Positions 1 to 7,956 of a stretch of DNA of 33,826 nucleotides are shown here, piece after piece. Source of the DNA: Bacteriovoracaceae bacterium. GTDB taxonomy: Bacteria; Bdellovibrionota; Bacteriovoracia; Bacteriovoracales; Bacteriovoracaceae. Numbering within the stretch: the stretch's first letter is position 1; each line of letters starts with the position of its first letter. The notes under the pieces were generated by a model that saw only the letters and a program-made list of their open reading frames with translations, was not told the origin of the DNA and did no database searches. Both the position numbers and the translations under genes were made by a program. The DNA lies in the NCBI GenBank assembly GCA_021732585.1, contig JAKFUR010000056.1:1-33826 (forward strand), written 5' to 3'.

Positions 1-477
1 GGCCATAGATCCTAAGAACCAGCCGCCCGCCACCAGAGTTGCAAAAATAAATTTCTTCAGCAAAAGAAAATTAAAATTCCAATAGCTGTCCCCGCTCCAA
101 TCACCTTTCAGGTTTACGGCGTAGGTAATGATCAAATGGGCCAGAATAAGAGCTGAGTTATAGCGCCAGATAATGCTCCAGCTATCCCCCGAAGAAAGAT
201 AGGCGTAGAGAGCGAGACATGGAAACAGCACCAAGGCCGTTTGCAAAAGACTTTTCTTAATCGGCTTCCAGTCACGATTCTCCGTGGCAATAATCACACC
301 TAGAGAAAGTGGAATGCCCATAATGGCTGTGAGAAGAATAGCCTCAATTTGCGTGATCTCATCGCTGGAATTGAGCTGCTGATTCAAGGCAAAGTAGACC
401 GCCGCCGCGAGTCCACATACAAAAGTATAAGGGAAACGTTTCATTGCCCCGAGGGCCTGGCCAAGAAGTGTATTCAT
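1..477 (-). CDS. DUF4153-like integral membrane protein, 5' part only
   Basis: This gene runs off the left edge; 159 codons are visible from ATG at 477. The start overlaps the stop of the upstream exonuclease gene (ATGA, 474-477), so translation is probably coupled. The visible protein has about five hydrophobic stretches separated by short polar loops. The ends FALNQQLNSSDE, the loop ATENRDWKPIKK and the segment SYWNFNFLLLKKFIFATL resemble DUF4153 membrane proteins. The family's function is not established. It is the third gene of a minus-strand operon after ybiT and the exonuclease. The family call rests on pattern memory and is moderate; the open frame and coupled start are clear. Confidence 0.65.
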   Translation of the reverse strand, partial: MNTLLGQALGAMKRFPYTFVCGLAAAVYFALNQQLNSSDEITQIEAILLTAIMGIPLSLGVIIATENRDWKPIKKSLLQTALVLFPCLALYAYLSSGDSWSIIWRYNSALILAHLIITYAVNLKGDWSGDSYWNFNFLLLKKFIFATLVAGGWFLGSMA

Positions 478-1739
478 GCCAAAAAGCGTACCACCAAGCG
501 TTTCATATCGGGATAGTTTTCTAGCTGATGAATCTCCACTTCTCCATGGGCATCTACAAATCGCACTTCTTGTAGTTGCCCCTGTCGCACCACCACAAAA
601 GCTTTCTCATCTGGCCTGCGGCCGGCTTGCTCAATTTCATGATCGCCACTTAAGACATCTTCAGGTGACATCTTTTCTGCCAGCCGTTCAACAACTTTCT
701 CATGACCCAGGATTTGGTGAAACTGGCGCATCTTATCCGCAAAAAAGAGCGTATCGACATCCACAGCAAAAGCTTCTTGATAGACCCTCGCTCGAGCGGC
801 TTGTGCGGTTGTTCGTGAACCCCAACGTGAAGCTTCTTCATCAGTGCTGGTACTCACACGCACTTCTTCACCTGGCGGAGCCGTGGGATGTAGTGTGAGA
901 GTGTAGCGGAAATTGATTTTTCGTGAGGCCCTGTTCATGACAGGCCGAAGAGTTTTAATGAAATGAAGCTCCATCAAACAAGCCACCAGATCACTGCCCC
1001 ATTCACGCGCTTCGACACGCGCGACATGCTGACGAATCTCAAGATCACGCTTGGAGTTCCCCGCTGTCTGAAAGTGGCTTTTCACCCTATCACGAATATT
1101 TTTAGCCTTGCCGACATAAAGCAAAAGCCCCTGACGAGTATAAAAAAAGTAAGTTCCTGGAGTATTCGGAAGTCGCTCAAGAGTTCCATCGTCAAGCTCA
1201 GGTGGCAGTGGCTTTGGAGCCGCTTCACTTACGGCCAACGGAGCACTCTCTTGTACTCGCCGAAAAATTTCCCAACACGCCTTGGCATCATCCAGCGCCC
1301 TATGCTCGGCCAAACGATTCAGTTGAAAATGTCGGGAGAGATTATGAAGTGAGTAAGAAGGCAAACCTGGAAAAACTTTGCGTCCAAGCCTGACCGTACA
1401 AAGTACTTCCCGCTGAAAGGTGTAACCTAATTCTGAAAACTCACGTTGCAGAAAACGATAATCAAAAAACGCATTATGAGCGACAAACGTACGCCCATCG
1501 GTCAGTTCAACGATCTTCTTGGCGACACCGTAGAACTTCGGAGCTTCGGCGACCATGTCATCGCTAATACCAGTGAGTTTGGTGATGCCCCATGGGATCG
1601 GGCATTCGGGATTGATCAGGCTCGACCACTCTTCGGTCACTACGCCGTCATCCACACAAACGATCGCCACTTCCGTGATCTTATTTCCTTCACGGTTCAT
1701 GCCTGTGGTTTCAATGTCCACAACGGCAAAGCGGCCCAT
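474..1739 (-). CDS. DnaQ-like 3'-5' exonuclease fused to a UvrC/Cho-type GIY-YIG nuclease domain
   Basis: This 421-residue protein joins two DNA-processing nuclease domains. Residues 1-165 are a DEDDh exonuclease, with VVDIETTG (Asp8, Glu10), HNAFFDYRFL (Asp93) and HRALDDA (His146, Asp151). Residues 190-275 are a GIY-YIG domain like the N-terminus of UvrC or Cho: PGTYFFY, LYVGKAKNIRDRV, and a MELHFIKTLRP segment that supplies the catalytic Glu257. No UvrC C-terminal RNase H-like or helix-hairpin-helix part follows, and the last 145 residues have no domain I recognise. The known family is DNA polymerase III epsilon-like/Cho fusions, thought to act in repair-associated incision and trimming. 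It starts 3 bases after the ybiT stop without a clear ribosome site, so it is probably coupled to ybiT. Confidence 0.9.
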   Translation of the reverse strand: MGRFAVVDIETTGMNREGNKITEVAIVCVDDGVVTEEWSSLINPECPIPWGITKLTGISDDMVAEAPKFYGVAKKIVELTDGRTFVAHNAFFDYRFLQREFSELGYTFQREVLCTVRLGRKVFPGLPSYSLHNLSRHFQLNRLAEHRALDDAKACWEIFRRVQESAPLAVSEAAPKPLPPELDDGTLERLPNTPGTYFFYTRQGLLLYVGKAKNIRDRVKSHFQTAGNSKRDLEIRQHVARVEAREWGSDLVACLMELHFIKTLRPVMNRASRKINFRYTLTLHPTAPPGEEVRVSTSTDEEASRWGSRTTAQAARARVYQEAFAVDVDTLFFADKMRQFHQILGHEKVVERLAEKMSPEDVLSGDHEIEQAGRRPDEKAFVVVRQGQLQEVRFVDAHGEVEIHQLENYPDMKRLVVRFLA

Positions 1740-1742
1740 GAT

Positions 1743-3329
1743 CTATTCGAGACCGAGGAACTGATCGTAGGTGCACTCTTCGTCGCGACAGCCTTTTGCT
1801 TGAATCTCAATCACTCGGCTAGCAATGGTTTGCACGAACTCATGGTCATGAGATGTGAACAGCAAGGTGCCTTTGAAATCCACCATGCCATCGTTCAAGG
1901 CCGTGATGGTTTCAAGATCCAAGTGGTTGGTCGGGTTTTCAAAGATCAAAACGTTGTGGCCCGCGAGCATAAGCTTCGAGAGCATGCAGCGAACTTTTTC
2001 GCCCCCTGAAAGCACAGTCGATTTCTTTTTCGCTTCTTCCCCTGAGAACAACATGCGTCCCAAGAATCCACGCAAGAATGTTTCCGTTTGATCAGCTGAG
2101 TACTGACGAAGCCAGTTAACTAAATCCAAAGAGGCGTCTTGGAAGAAAGCTCCGTTATCTGACGGCATATAACCACGAGACGTCGTAATCCCCCATTGAA
2201 TATCACCGGCATCAGGCTTACGCTCTCCTGCAAGAACCTGAAATAATGTCTTCGTCGACATCTCAGACGGGCCTAAGAAGACAATCTTCTGCCCTTTTTT
2301 CACAGTGAAACTCAAATCGTGGAACATACGCTCGCCATCAATCGTGAGAGAAAGTTTTTCCACACGCAAAAGCTGATCGCCCGCTTCACGCTCTTGGCGG
2401 AATCCCACGAAGGGATATTTACGAGTCGAAGGCTGAATGTCTTCCAGGGTGAGTTTATCCAAAAGTTTCTTACGAGACGTGGCTTGCGAAGACTTCGAGG
2501 CGTTGGCCGAGAAGCGCTGAATGAACTCTTTAAGTTCTTTCATCTTGTCTTCGGTCTTCTTATTGGCATCGCCAAGCATTCGCTGAGCGAGCTGGCTTGA
2601 TTTGTACCAGAAGTCGTAGTTACCCACGAAAAGTTTAATCTTATTAAAATCGATATCGCAGATATGGGTACAAACTTTATTCAAGAAGTGACGGTCGTGG
2701 GACACAACCAAAACCGTCGAGTCTTCTTGCTCGCCTAAGAACTTCTCAAGCCACTGAACTGATTTTAAGTCCAGGTCGTTGGTCGGTTCATCCAAAAGCA
2801 AAATTTCCGGTTTACCGAAGAGCGCTTGTGCGAGGAGAACTTTCACTTTTTCGCCACCGGCGAGATCTTTCATTTTCTTAGTGAGCATATCTGTGCCAAT
2901 GCCAAGACCTGCGAGCAAAGCACCCGCTTGTGACTCTGCTTCCCAGCCATTGAGTTCAGCGAAACGAGCTTCCAGATTGGCGGCGCGCTCCCCATCTTCA
3001 TCAGAGAAATTCTCTTTGGCGTAGAGAATTTCTTTCTCTTGCATGATCGACATCAATTCAGCGTGACCCAGCAAAACAGTTGTGAGAACTTCTTCTTCTT
3101 CATAGGCAAAGTGGTTTTGGCGAAGAACGGCCAGACGCTCACCTGGAGTGATTTCTACTGAGCCGTTGGTGGATTGAATTTCACCGCTCAAAATTTTTAG
3201 GAATGTTGACTTGCCCGCACCGTTGGCACCGATCACGCCGTAGCAGTTACCTTTAGTGAACTTAAGGTTCACATCATCAAATAATGTACGACCGCCAAAC
3301 TGTAGGCGAATGTTATGGGTAGCGAGCAT
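1743..3329 (-). CDS. ybiT: ABC-F ATPase, YbiT type, with a degenerate second nucleotide site
   Basis: This 528-residue protein has two ABC domains and no membrane segments, and matches E. coli YbiT (530 residues) along its length. ABC-F proteins act on the ribosome. Site 1 is intact: Walker A GANGAGKST (34-42), Q-loop Gln71, signature LAGGE and Walker B LLLDEPTNDLD (Glu181). The linker has the ABC-F SANASKSSQATSR region (about 274-286). Site 2 is damaged: Walker A reads GPSEMSTKT (353-361), the Q-loop Gln is replaced in GYMPSD, and Walker B reads LIFENPTNHLD, so the catalytic Glu is Asn465. Signature LSGGEK and the SHD switch remain. Start ATG 3329 has GGAG about 9 bases upstream. It is the first gene of the operon. 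Confidence 0.93.
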   Translation of the reverse strand: MLATHNIRLQFGGRTLFDDVNLKFTKGNCYGVIGANGAGKSTFLKILSGEIQSTNGSVEITPGERLAVLRQNHFAYEEEEVLTTVLLGHAELMSIMQEKEILYAKENFSDEDGERAANLEARFAELNGWEAESQAGALLAGLGIGTDMLTKKMKDLAGGEKVKVLLAQALFGKPEILLLDEPTNDLDLKSVQWLEKFLGEQEDSTVLVVSHDRHFLNKVCTHICDIDFNKIKLFVGNYDFWYKSSQLAQRMLGDANKKTEDKMKELKEFIQRFSANASKSSQATSRKKLLDKLTLEDIQPSTRKYPFVGFRQEREAGDQLLRVEKLSLTIDGERMFHDLSFTVKKGQKIVFLGPSEMSTKTLFQVLAGERKPDAGDIQWGITTSRGYMPSDNGAFFQDASLDLVNWLRQYSADQTETFLRGFLGRMLFSGEEAKKKSTVLSGGEKVRCMLSKLMLAGHNVLIFENPTNHLDLETITALNDGMVDFKGTLLFTSHDHEFVQTIASRVIEIQAKGCRDEECTYDQFLGLE

Positions 3330-3427
3330 AGAATTTTCTCCGGAATTTGAAATGCTTACCTACCACGGGTTGTCTTTTGGGTCTATTTGCTACTAAACTG
3401 CGCCAATAAATTGTCCAGGAGACACCT

Positions 3428-4462
3428 ATGTCAATTCAAGCCCTTGGCATCTTGATCGCTGTTCTTATTCCTACTTTTTACGCTCAGGCGGATTCCACTC
3501 GCTGCCCAGAGGCCTCTCGCGACAACACCATCAGCTACGAAGTGCTGGAAACCTGCCTGCTCAATAATGGCGTTCAACTCGAAGTTCACGGTGTCGTTCC
3601 CATGAGCTCGATGTTTGTGGTGACCTACCGCAACCCGAATAACTTTTTCCAATCCGTGCATCTCTCTTTGCTCGGCAGCTCTCCTGAGATGCGCACGTTC
3701 ATCAAAACTCTTAAGCGACATGATGTCATTTTAGTAAAGGGCGGCTACCAGAATATTCCAGCACCACAAAAACATATCCGCGCCTCTGATATCTCACTCG
3801 TAAGCCGCAGCAGCGGAGCTCCTCATAGCGATGAGTACACCTACGAAGCCCTTCCAGCCGAAATCCTCGGGATGAAAAGTTTTATTGGCAAAGTTCACGC
3901 CGTTTACGGCGATGGCCGTATCCTGGTTGTTGAGCACAAAGACCTCGTAGTCCCTGTTTATGTGGAAGCTCAATGGAGCGCTGAGGCCAACCTGCTTTCA
4001 CGCGGTGATAAAATCGAAATCAACTATGTCATTCAAGAAGGCCCTTCTCGTCCGGTGCACGTGAATTTTGATCCGGCCCACCCGGATGCGCTCAAAGTGC
4101 TGCACGCTGTGACAGCGGACCATGGCAAGCCAAAAACCATGACTGGCAAAATGATCATGTTCCCGAAAAGCCCGATAGTGATGTTCCCGGTCTTCGCCAT
4201 CGACGTTGATATGGGTGATGGCGTGCTTTTACCTCATACCGTTTTGAGCTTCACGGATGTTGAACTCTTCAAGAAGGTCCGCGCGAAATTCCAAGAGGCA
4301 TGGGATCGTCATCCTGAAACCGTTCGTAACTATCGCAACAAATTCATCAACGATGCCCTCACGGTGACCGTGAGTGGCACCTACAACATGATCGATCCGT
4401 TGCAGGCGAACCCACAATTGGTCATCACCTCTCTTGATGATATCAAAATCGCCACACCGTAG
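3428..4462 (+). CDS. Exported protein of unknown function
   Basis: The 344-residue product starts with a cleavable-type signal peptide (about residues 1-22, ending near AQA/DS) and has no later membrane segment, so it is probably periplasmic or secreted. It has two Cys near the N-terminus (RCPEAS, LETCLLNN) that could form a disulfide. The central part, from GMKSFIGKVHAVYG onward, looks like a beta-rich domain, with a possible second copy starting at KTMTGKMIMFPKSP. I recognise no family. AGGAGA lies 6 bases before the ATG. The next gene starts 5 bases after its stop, so the two form an operon. Confidence 0.85.
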   Translation: MSIQALGILIAVLIPTFYAQADSTRCPEASRDNTISYEVLETCLLNNGVQLEVHGVVPMSSMFVVTYRNPNNFFQSVHLSLLGSSPEMRTFIKTLKRHDVILVKGGYQNIPAPQKHIRASDISLVSRSSGAPHSDEYTYEALPAEILGMKSFIGKVHAVYGDGRILVVEHKDLVVPVYVEAQWSAEANLLSRGDKIEINYVIQEGPSRPVHVNFDPAHPDALKVLHAVTADHGKPKTMTGKMIMFPKSPIVMFPVFAIDVDMGDGVLLPHTVLSFTDVELFKKVRAKFQEAWDRHPETVRNYRNKFINDALTVTVSGTYNMIDPLQANPQLVITSLDDIKIATP

Positions 4463-4467
4463 TTGCT

Positions 4468-5349
4468 ATGGCGAAATGGAAGAAATGGCTGATCGCTCTC
4501 TTCCTCGTGGGTGCCGTTGGCACCCTCGTTGTTTTACTCGTTCTGGTGGACTCACTTCCAGGCCCCAAAGAAATCGCTCAAGTCGTCGATGCCCCACCGA
4601 CTCCTAAGCCCCATGAAACCCATGATATCGGCGTAGCGGGCAAGAGTGCTCCAAAGCCGGAAGACAAGACTCAACCGACAGACAGTAAGTCGCAAGAAAA
4701 CAACAAAGATGTGGTTTTGGCGTTCATGGAAGAAGACCCAGCAGACATTCGTGTCTGCGACAATCTCACACAGAGTAAAATGTTTGAGCAACAAAAGAAC
4801 AACAAAGAGATGTCCTTTGATGACCTCTTCAAAGACACTTCTCGCACGGACCCTATTGCAGAATCCTTGCGTATTCCCATCAAGGCCATCTTTCAAGACG
4901 AAGAAGTCACTGCACTTTTAAGTGATGTAATGAAAGTGGATACCAGTAAGTTGAATAAAGCGGAGAAAGACTCTTTGCTCGACAAGCTCGGTTTTTACAC
5001 ACGGGCCGCCAGCACGGCAGCGAGCCTGTTAAGTCGTAAGAAGCACTTCGAAGCCCTTGGAGATCGCGCGATTCATATGAGCCTGCTCGCTCGCATCGCG
5101 ATCCTCAAACCAGAAAAATACGAGGCGCTCAATCTGCGTGGGATTTGTGAAGATATGGAGCGTTCAATCGTGAGCGGTGAAAAAACCAGTGTGAAGCAAG
5201 AGCGCAAAAAGATCTTAGCGCTTATTCAAGATGCGGGCCTGACACCCGCCGATCTCAAGTTTGATCCAAAGATGTTTCTTAACTTCGACGTACAAATGTC
5301 GAATAACAATGTGTCGTTTAGTCTCGGTGGCAAAGAGCCTGCGAACTAA
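4468..5349 (+). CDS. Membrane-anchored protein of unknown function
   Basis: The 293-residue product has one N-terminal membrane segment (about residues 7-28, preceded by KWKKW). A Pro/Lys/Thr-rich linker (about 30-75) follows, then a mostly helical, charged domain that would face the periplasm. It has no Cys pair motif or enzyme motif I recognise. The start ATG lies 5 bases after the stop of the previous exported protein with no clear Shine-Dalgarno, which suggests translational coupling and a shared job, perhaps in the envelope. The function is unknown. Confidence 0.82.
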   Translation: MAKWKKWLIALFLVGAVGTLVVLLVLVDSLPGPKEIAQVVDAPPTPKPHETHDIGVAGKSAPKPEDKTQPTDSKSQENNKDVVLAFMEEDPADIRVCDNLTQSKMFEQQKNNKEMSFDDLFKDTSRTDPIAESLRIPIKAIFQDEEVTALLSDVMKVDTSKLNKAEKDSLLDKLGFYTRAASTAASLLSRKKHFEALGDRAIHMSLLARIAILKPEKYEALNLRGICEDMERSIVSGEKTSVKQERKKILALIQDAGLTPADLKFDPKMFLNFDVQMSNNNVSFSLGGKEPAN

Positions 5350-5362
5350 TGAAGAGGGCCAA

Positions 5363-5545
5363 ATGATGATTGAATCCTCATGCCATTGTGGTGCGGTCCA
5401 ACTCAAGATTGAAGCGGAAGCTCCCTCGACACTGACCTCATGCAATTGCTCGATCTGCCGTCGATATGGAAGCCTGATGGCCTACTTCTCACCCAAGCAG
5501 GTCACAGTATTGGCGGCGGCAGGTGCGACGTCTTTTTGTCGGTGA
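5363..5545 (+). pseudogene. 5' fragment of a GFA/CENP-V family protein
   Basis: These 60 codons match only the start of the GFA (glutathione-dependent formaldehyde-activating-like) zinc fold. CHCGAVQL supplies the first Cys pair, SCNCSICRRYG the second, and the fragment ends near VTVLAAAGATSF. The family normally runs to about 110-150 residues and has a further CxxC; both are missing here. The frame closes at TGA 5543-5545, exactly where an L,D-transpeptidase domain begins in another frame. AAGAGGG precedes ATG 5363, and a second in-frame ATG follows at 5366. It looks like a remnant left by a deletion or rearrangement, or an assembly join. Confidence 0.7.
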
Positions 5546-5907
5546 ACAAAGCAACCCAAAGAGCGGAACTGTTTATTCAAGGTTCGTTAGTAGGAACTTA
5601 CAAAGTTTCTACTGGGGCCGCAGGCACACCAACCCCAAATTTTGATCGCCGTCCGAACGGCCGCATCTACGATAAGTATTCTTCAAGCAAATTCCCTGGT
5701 GGCGACTACGCCGGACTTGGAAACATGCCGTACGCGGTCTTCATCTCTGGTGGATTCGCCATTCACGGTACACCAAAAGGAAATTGGGGTCGCTTAGGAA
5801 CTCGCGCCTCACACGGTTGCGTACGCATTCATCCGGACAATGCAAAGATCTTCAACAAAGCGGTACGTAAGTACGGTATTTCTCAGAGCTGGATTACCAT
5901 TAGATAA
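5440..5907 (+). CDS. L,D-transpeptidase (YkuD domain) lacking its export signal
   Basis: The conserved domain begins around 5530 (FLSVNKATQRAELFI) and carries the YkuD active site: IHGTPKG, then SHGCVRIHPDNAKIF with catalytic Cys near residue 127 of the open frame. L,D-transpeptidases crosslink peptidoglycan or anchor proteins to it, in the periplasm. The first 30 or so residues read from ATG 5440 are the GFA fragment translated in a different frame. They show no signal peptide and no ribosome site. TTG 5536 or GTG 5542 are possible internal starts, also unsupported. As drawn the enzyme could not be exported, so this is probably a 5'-truncated gene. The C-terminus is complete and is followed by a strong terminator. 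Confidence 0.75.
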   Translation: MQLLDLPSIWKPDGLLLTQAGHSIGGGRCDVFLSVNKATQRAELFIQGSLVGTYKVSTGAAGTPTPNFDRRPNGRIYDKYSSSKFPGGDYAGLGNMPYAVFISGGFAIHGTPKGNWGRLGTRASHGCVRIHPDNAKIFNKAVRKYGISQSWITIR

Positions 5908-5916
5908 CATCTCAGC

Positions 5917-5955
5917 GACAGCTCACAGGCTTTTCTGTGAGCTGTCCTGTTTTTT
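5917..5955 (+). terminator. Rho-independent terminator after the L,D-transpeptidase gene
   Basis: A perfect 12-base-pair stem (5917-5928 with 5935-5946, arm GACAGCTCACAG), a 6-base loop and a T run at 5950-5955 lie 10 bases past the stop. The T run overlaps the stop codon of the convergent uup gene. Confidence 0.9.
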
Positions 5956-7864
5956 AAGACTTCTTCTCTAGCTCCGCCCACTCTTCAATCAGATCATCGA
6001 GCTTCTTTTGAGCTGCAGCCAAATCGCTGTTGAAGCCTTCGGACTTTTTCTTCGATTGCGGATTGCTGTAATCGAGTGCTGCAAGTTTCGCCTCGATGGA
6101 GGCCACGAGTTTTTCCTGCGCCTCCAACTCTCCCGCGATCTTGCCTAAGCGATCACGATCTTTGTTAGATAGTTTTCCACCCGCCTTATTATCCGACTTC
6201 GCCGGAGGCGTGCGCTTTTTGAGTTCAGCTTCGAGTTCCATCGCTTCCAGGAACATTTCCGCTTGGCCCCAACCGCCCTCAAAAATTTCCATGCCTTGAT
6301 CATGAATCAACCAGCACTTATCCGTGACGTTTTCAATAAAGGTTCTATCGTGGGCGACGATGATCAAAGCGCCTTGGTAAGCGCGCAACTCTTCTTCCAA
6401 GATACCAATGGTCTCAAGGTCCAAGTCGTTGGTCGGTTCATCGAAGATCCACAAGTCGCGGGCGTGCTTCATGAACTGAGCGAGCTGCAAGCGGTTCTTC
6501 TCCCCACCGGAGAACGTATGGATCGGACGCTTCAACTCTTCTGAACGGAAGAGGAAACTCTCCAGGTAGCTCGCCACGTGGCGCTTCTCACCCATGTTAG
6601 AAATCACGAAGTCGATACCCTCGCCCACCAGCTGCCATGGAGTGATGTCATTGGGCAAAGTTTCTCGTTTCTGCGAGAAGTGACCCACATCCAGGCCATC
6701 CACTTTGCGGATCGTGCCTTCGGTGGGCTTGAGTTGATCAAGGATGAGCTGAATGAGAGTTGATTTACCCACACCGTTGCCGCCCATGAGTGCGATCTTG
6801 TCGCCCTTCGCGAGAGCGAAGTTCACGCCGCGATAGAGATTTCGAGGTCCGAATGAGAGACCCATGTCCTCGGCCTGCACCAAGATTTTTGTCTTGCGGC
6901 CTGAGGCCTGTAAGTTGAGGTCCACCGATTTGTGCGCCTGGGCCTTCAGCTCGCGGATGTTACTTTGCAGGGTATCGTAGTCTTCAATACGCTTTTTACT
7001 TTTGGTACGACGGGCCTTGGCCCCACGATGAATCCACGCGCTCTCGCGGCGATTGTGGTTTTCCAGGCGATCGAGTTCTTTGTTCCGGCGCGCTTCTTCT
7101 TGCTGCAAATGCTCGAGGTATTCCGAATAGGTACCTTGAAAACTTTTAAGTTTTCCGTTTTGGATATGCACGATGCGATCAACCACGTTGTTGAGCAAGC
7201 TGCGATCGTGCGAGATGACCATGAAGGTTTTGCGTGACGACTGCAGCTCTTCTTCAAAACGCTTGATGGTTTCAAGATCAAGATGGTTGGTCGGCTCATC
7301 CCACAGCACCACTTGGTGCGGACACGAGAGTCCCAAAGCGAGAGCGATTTTGCGTTGCTCACCACCGGACAGTGCGATCACTGGCTGAGTCAGGTCTTCC
7401 AGGCCGAAGCCTTTCAGATAGCTCATGTAGGACGTATGCAAACGGTCTTCGCCGCCTTCATTCAGGATGGCGTAGAGTTTTTCTTGCTCGGCTAACAATT
7501 TCTCAAAATCGCCTTCGCCCAGTGAGAGCTTCTCACCGATATCATGCAGACGAGTCTTCACTGTTTTCCACTGCGGGTAGTACTCGTAGAAATAGTCTTC
7601 CAGGCTCAGATCGCCTGGTGGCAAAATTTCTTGGGGCACGTGAAAGATAGTGAGGTCACGGTTGCGATCGTAGATAAACGCAGGCACGGTGGTATCCGGT
7701 GCTTGTAATCCCATCATGACTTTGAAGAGCGAGGACTTCCCGTGGCCATTCAAACCGAGCACACCGATGCGATCGCCCTCGTTTAAAGTGAAGGTGATCT
7801 CTTTAAAAATCTGTTTGTGCGGATGCGAAAGAGAAAGATTTTGCAGGGTGAGAAGTGTCGTCAT
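5954..7864 (-). CDS. uup: ABC-F ATPase, Uup type
   Basis: The 636-residue protein has two ABC domains and no membrane segments, close to E. coli Uup (635). Both sites look competent: Walker A GLNGHGKSS (37-45) and GGNGVGKST (360-368), Walker B LWDEPTNHLD (Glu190) and IFDEPTNDLD (Glu475), and signatures LSGGEQ and FSGGEK. The linker is Arg/Lys-rich (about 255-295). The last 80 residues, from about KLSNKDRDRL onward, form the Uup-type C-terminal coiled coil, which in E. coli Uup binds branched DNA. No Shine-Dalgarno precedes ATG 7864; the bases are pyrimidine-rich, and a promoter sits directly upstream, so the mRNA may be leaderless. It is convergent with the transpeptidase gene and divergent from a helicase. 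Confidence 0.93.
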   Translation of the reverse strand: MTTLLTLQNLSLSHPHKQIFKEITFTLNEGDRIGVLGLNGHGKSSLFKVMMGLQAPDTTVPAFIYDRNRDLTIFHVPQEILPPGDLSLEDYFYEYYPQWKTVKTRLHDIGEKLSLGEGDFEKLLAEQEKLYAILNEGGEDRLHTSYMSYLKGFGLEDLTQPVIALSGGEQRKIALALGLSCPHQVVLWDEPTNHLDLETIKRFEEELQSSRKTFMVISHDRSLLNNVVDRIVHIQNGKLKSFQGTYSEYLEHLQQEEARRNKELDRLENHNRRESAWIHRGAKARRTKSKKRIEDYDTLQSNIRELKAQAHKSVDLNLQASGRKTKILVQAEDMGLSFGPRNLYRGVNFALAKGDKIALMGGNGVGKSTLIQLILDQLKPTEGTIRKVDGLDVGHFSQKRETLPNDITPWQLVGEGIDFVISNMGEKRHVASYLESFLFRSEELKRPIHTFSGGEKNRLQLAQFMKHARDLWIFDEPTNDLDLETIGILEEELRAYQGALIIVAHDRTFIENVTDKCWLIHDQGMEIFEGGWGQAEMFLEAMELEAELKKRTPPAKSDNKAGGKLSNKDRDRLGKIAGELEAQEKLVASIEAKLAALDYSNPQSKKKSEGFNSDLAAAQKKLDDLIEEWAELEKKS

Positions 7865-7873
7865 ATGGGCGGG

Positions 7874-7902
7874 AGTTTAGCAGCGCAAATAACGCATGTG
7901 AA
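7874..7902 (-). promoter_or_regulatory. Candidate promoter for uup
   Basis: On the minus strand, TTCACA (7897-7902) is separated by 17 bases from TAAACT (7874-7879). The last base of the -10 box is 9 bases from the uup ATG, so transcription would begin within about 0-3 bases of the start codon. Confidence 0.45.
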
Positions 7903-7919
7903 CAACTAAGACACATTCT

Positions 7920-7947
7920 TCGACATCTTAAACGGGCCGTGTTAAAT
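7920..7947 (+). promoter_or_regulatory. Candidate promoter for the first DEAD-box helicase gene
   Basis: TCGACA (7920-7925), a 16-base spacer and TTAAAT (7942-7947) precede the helicase ATG 7957 by 9 bases. This is the same geometry as the divergent uup promoter, and again there is no Shine-Dalgarno. Confidence 0.35.
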
Positions 7948-7956
7948 CCTTCCCAC

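Noticed and set aside
5261-5362. Longer GFA frame starting inside the previous gene
   Set aside because: It would overlap the coding sequence of the membrane-anchored protein; family similarity starts only at the second half, after 5363.
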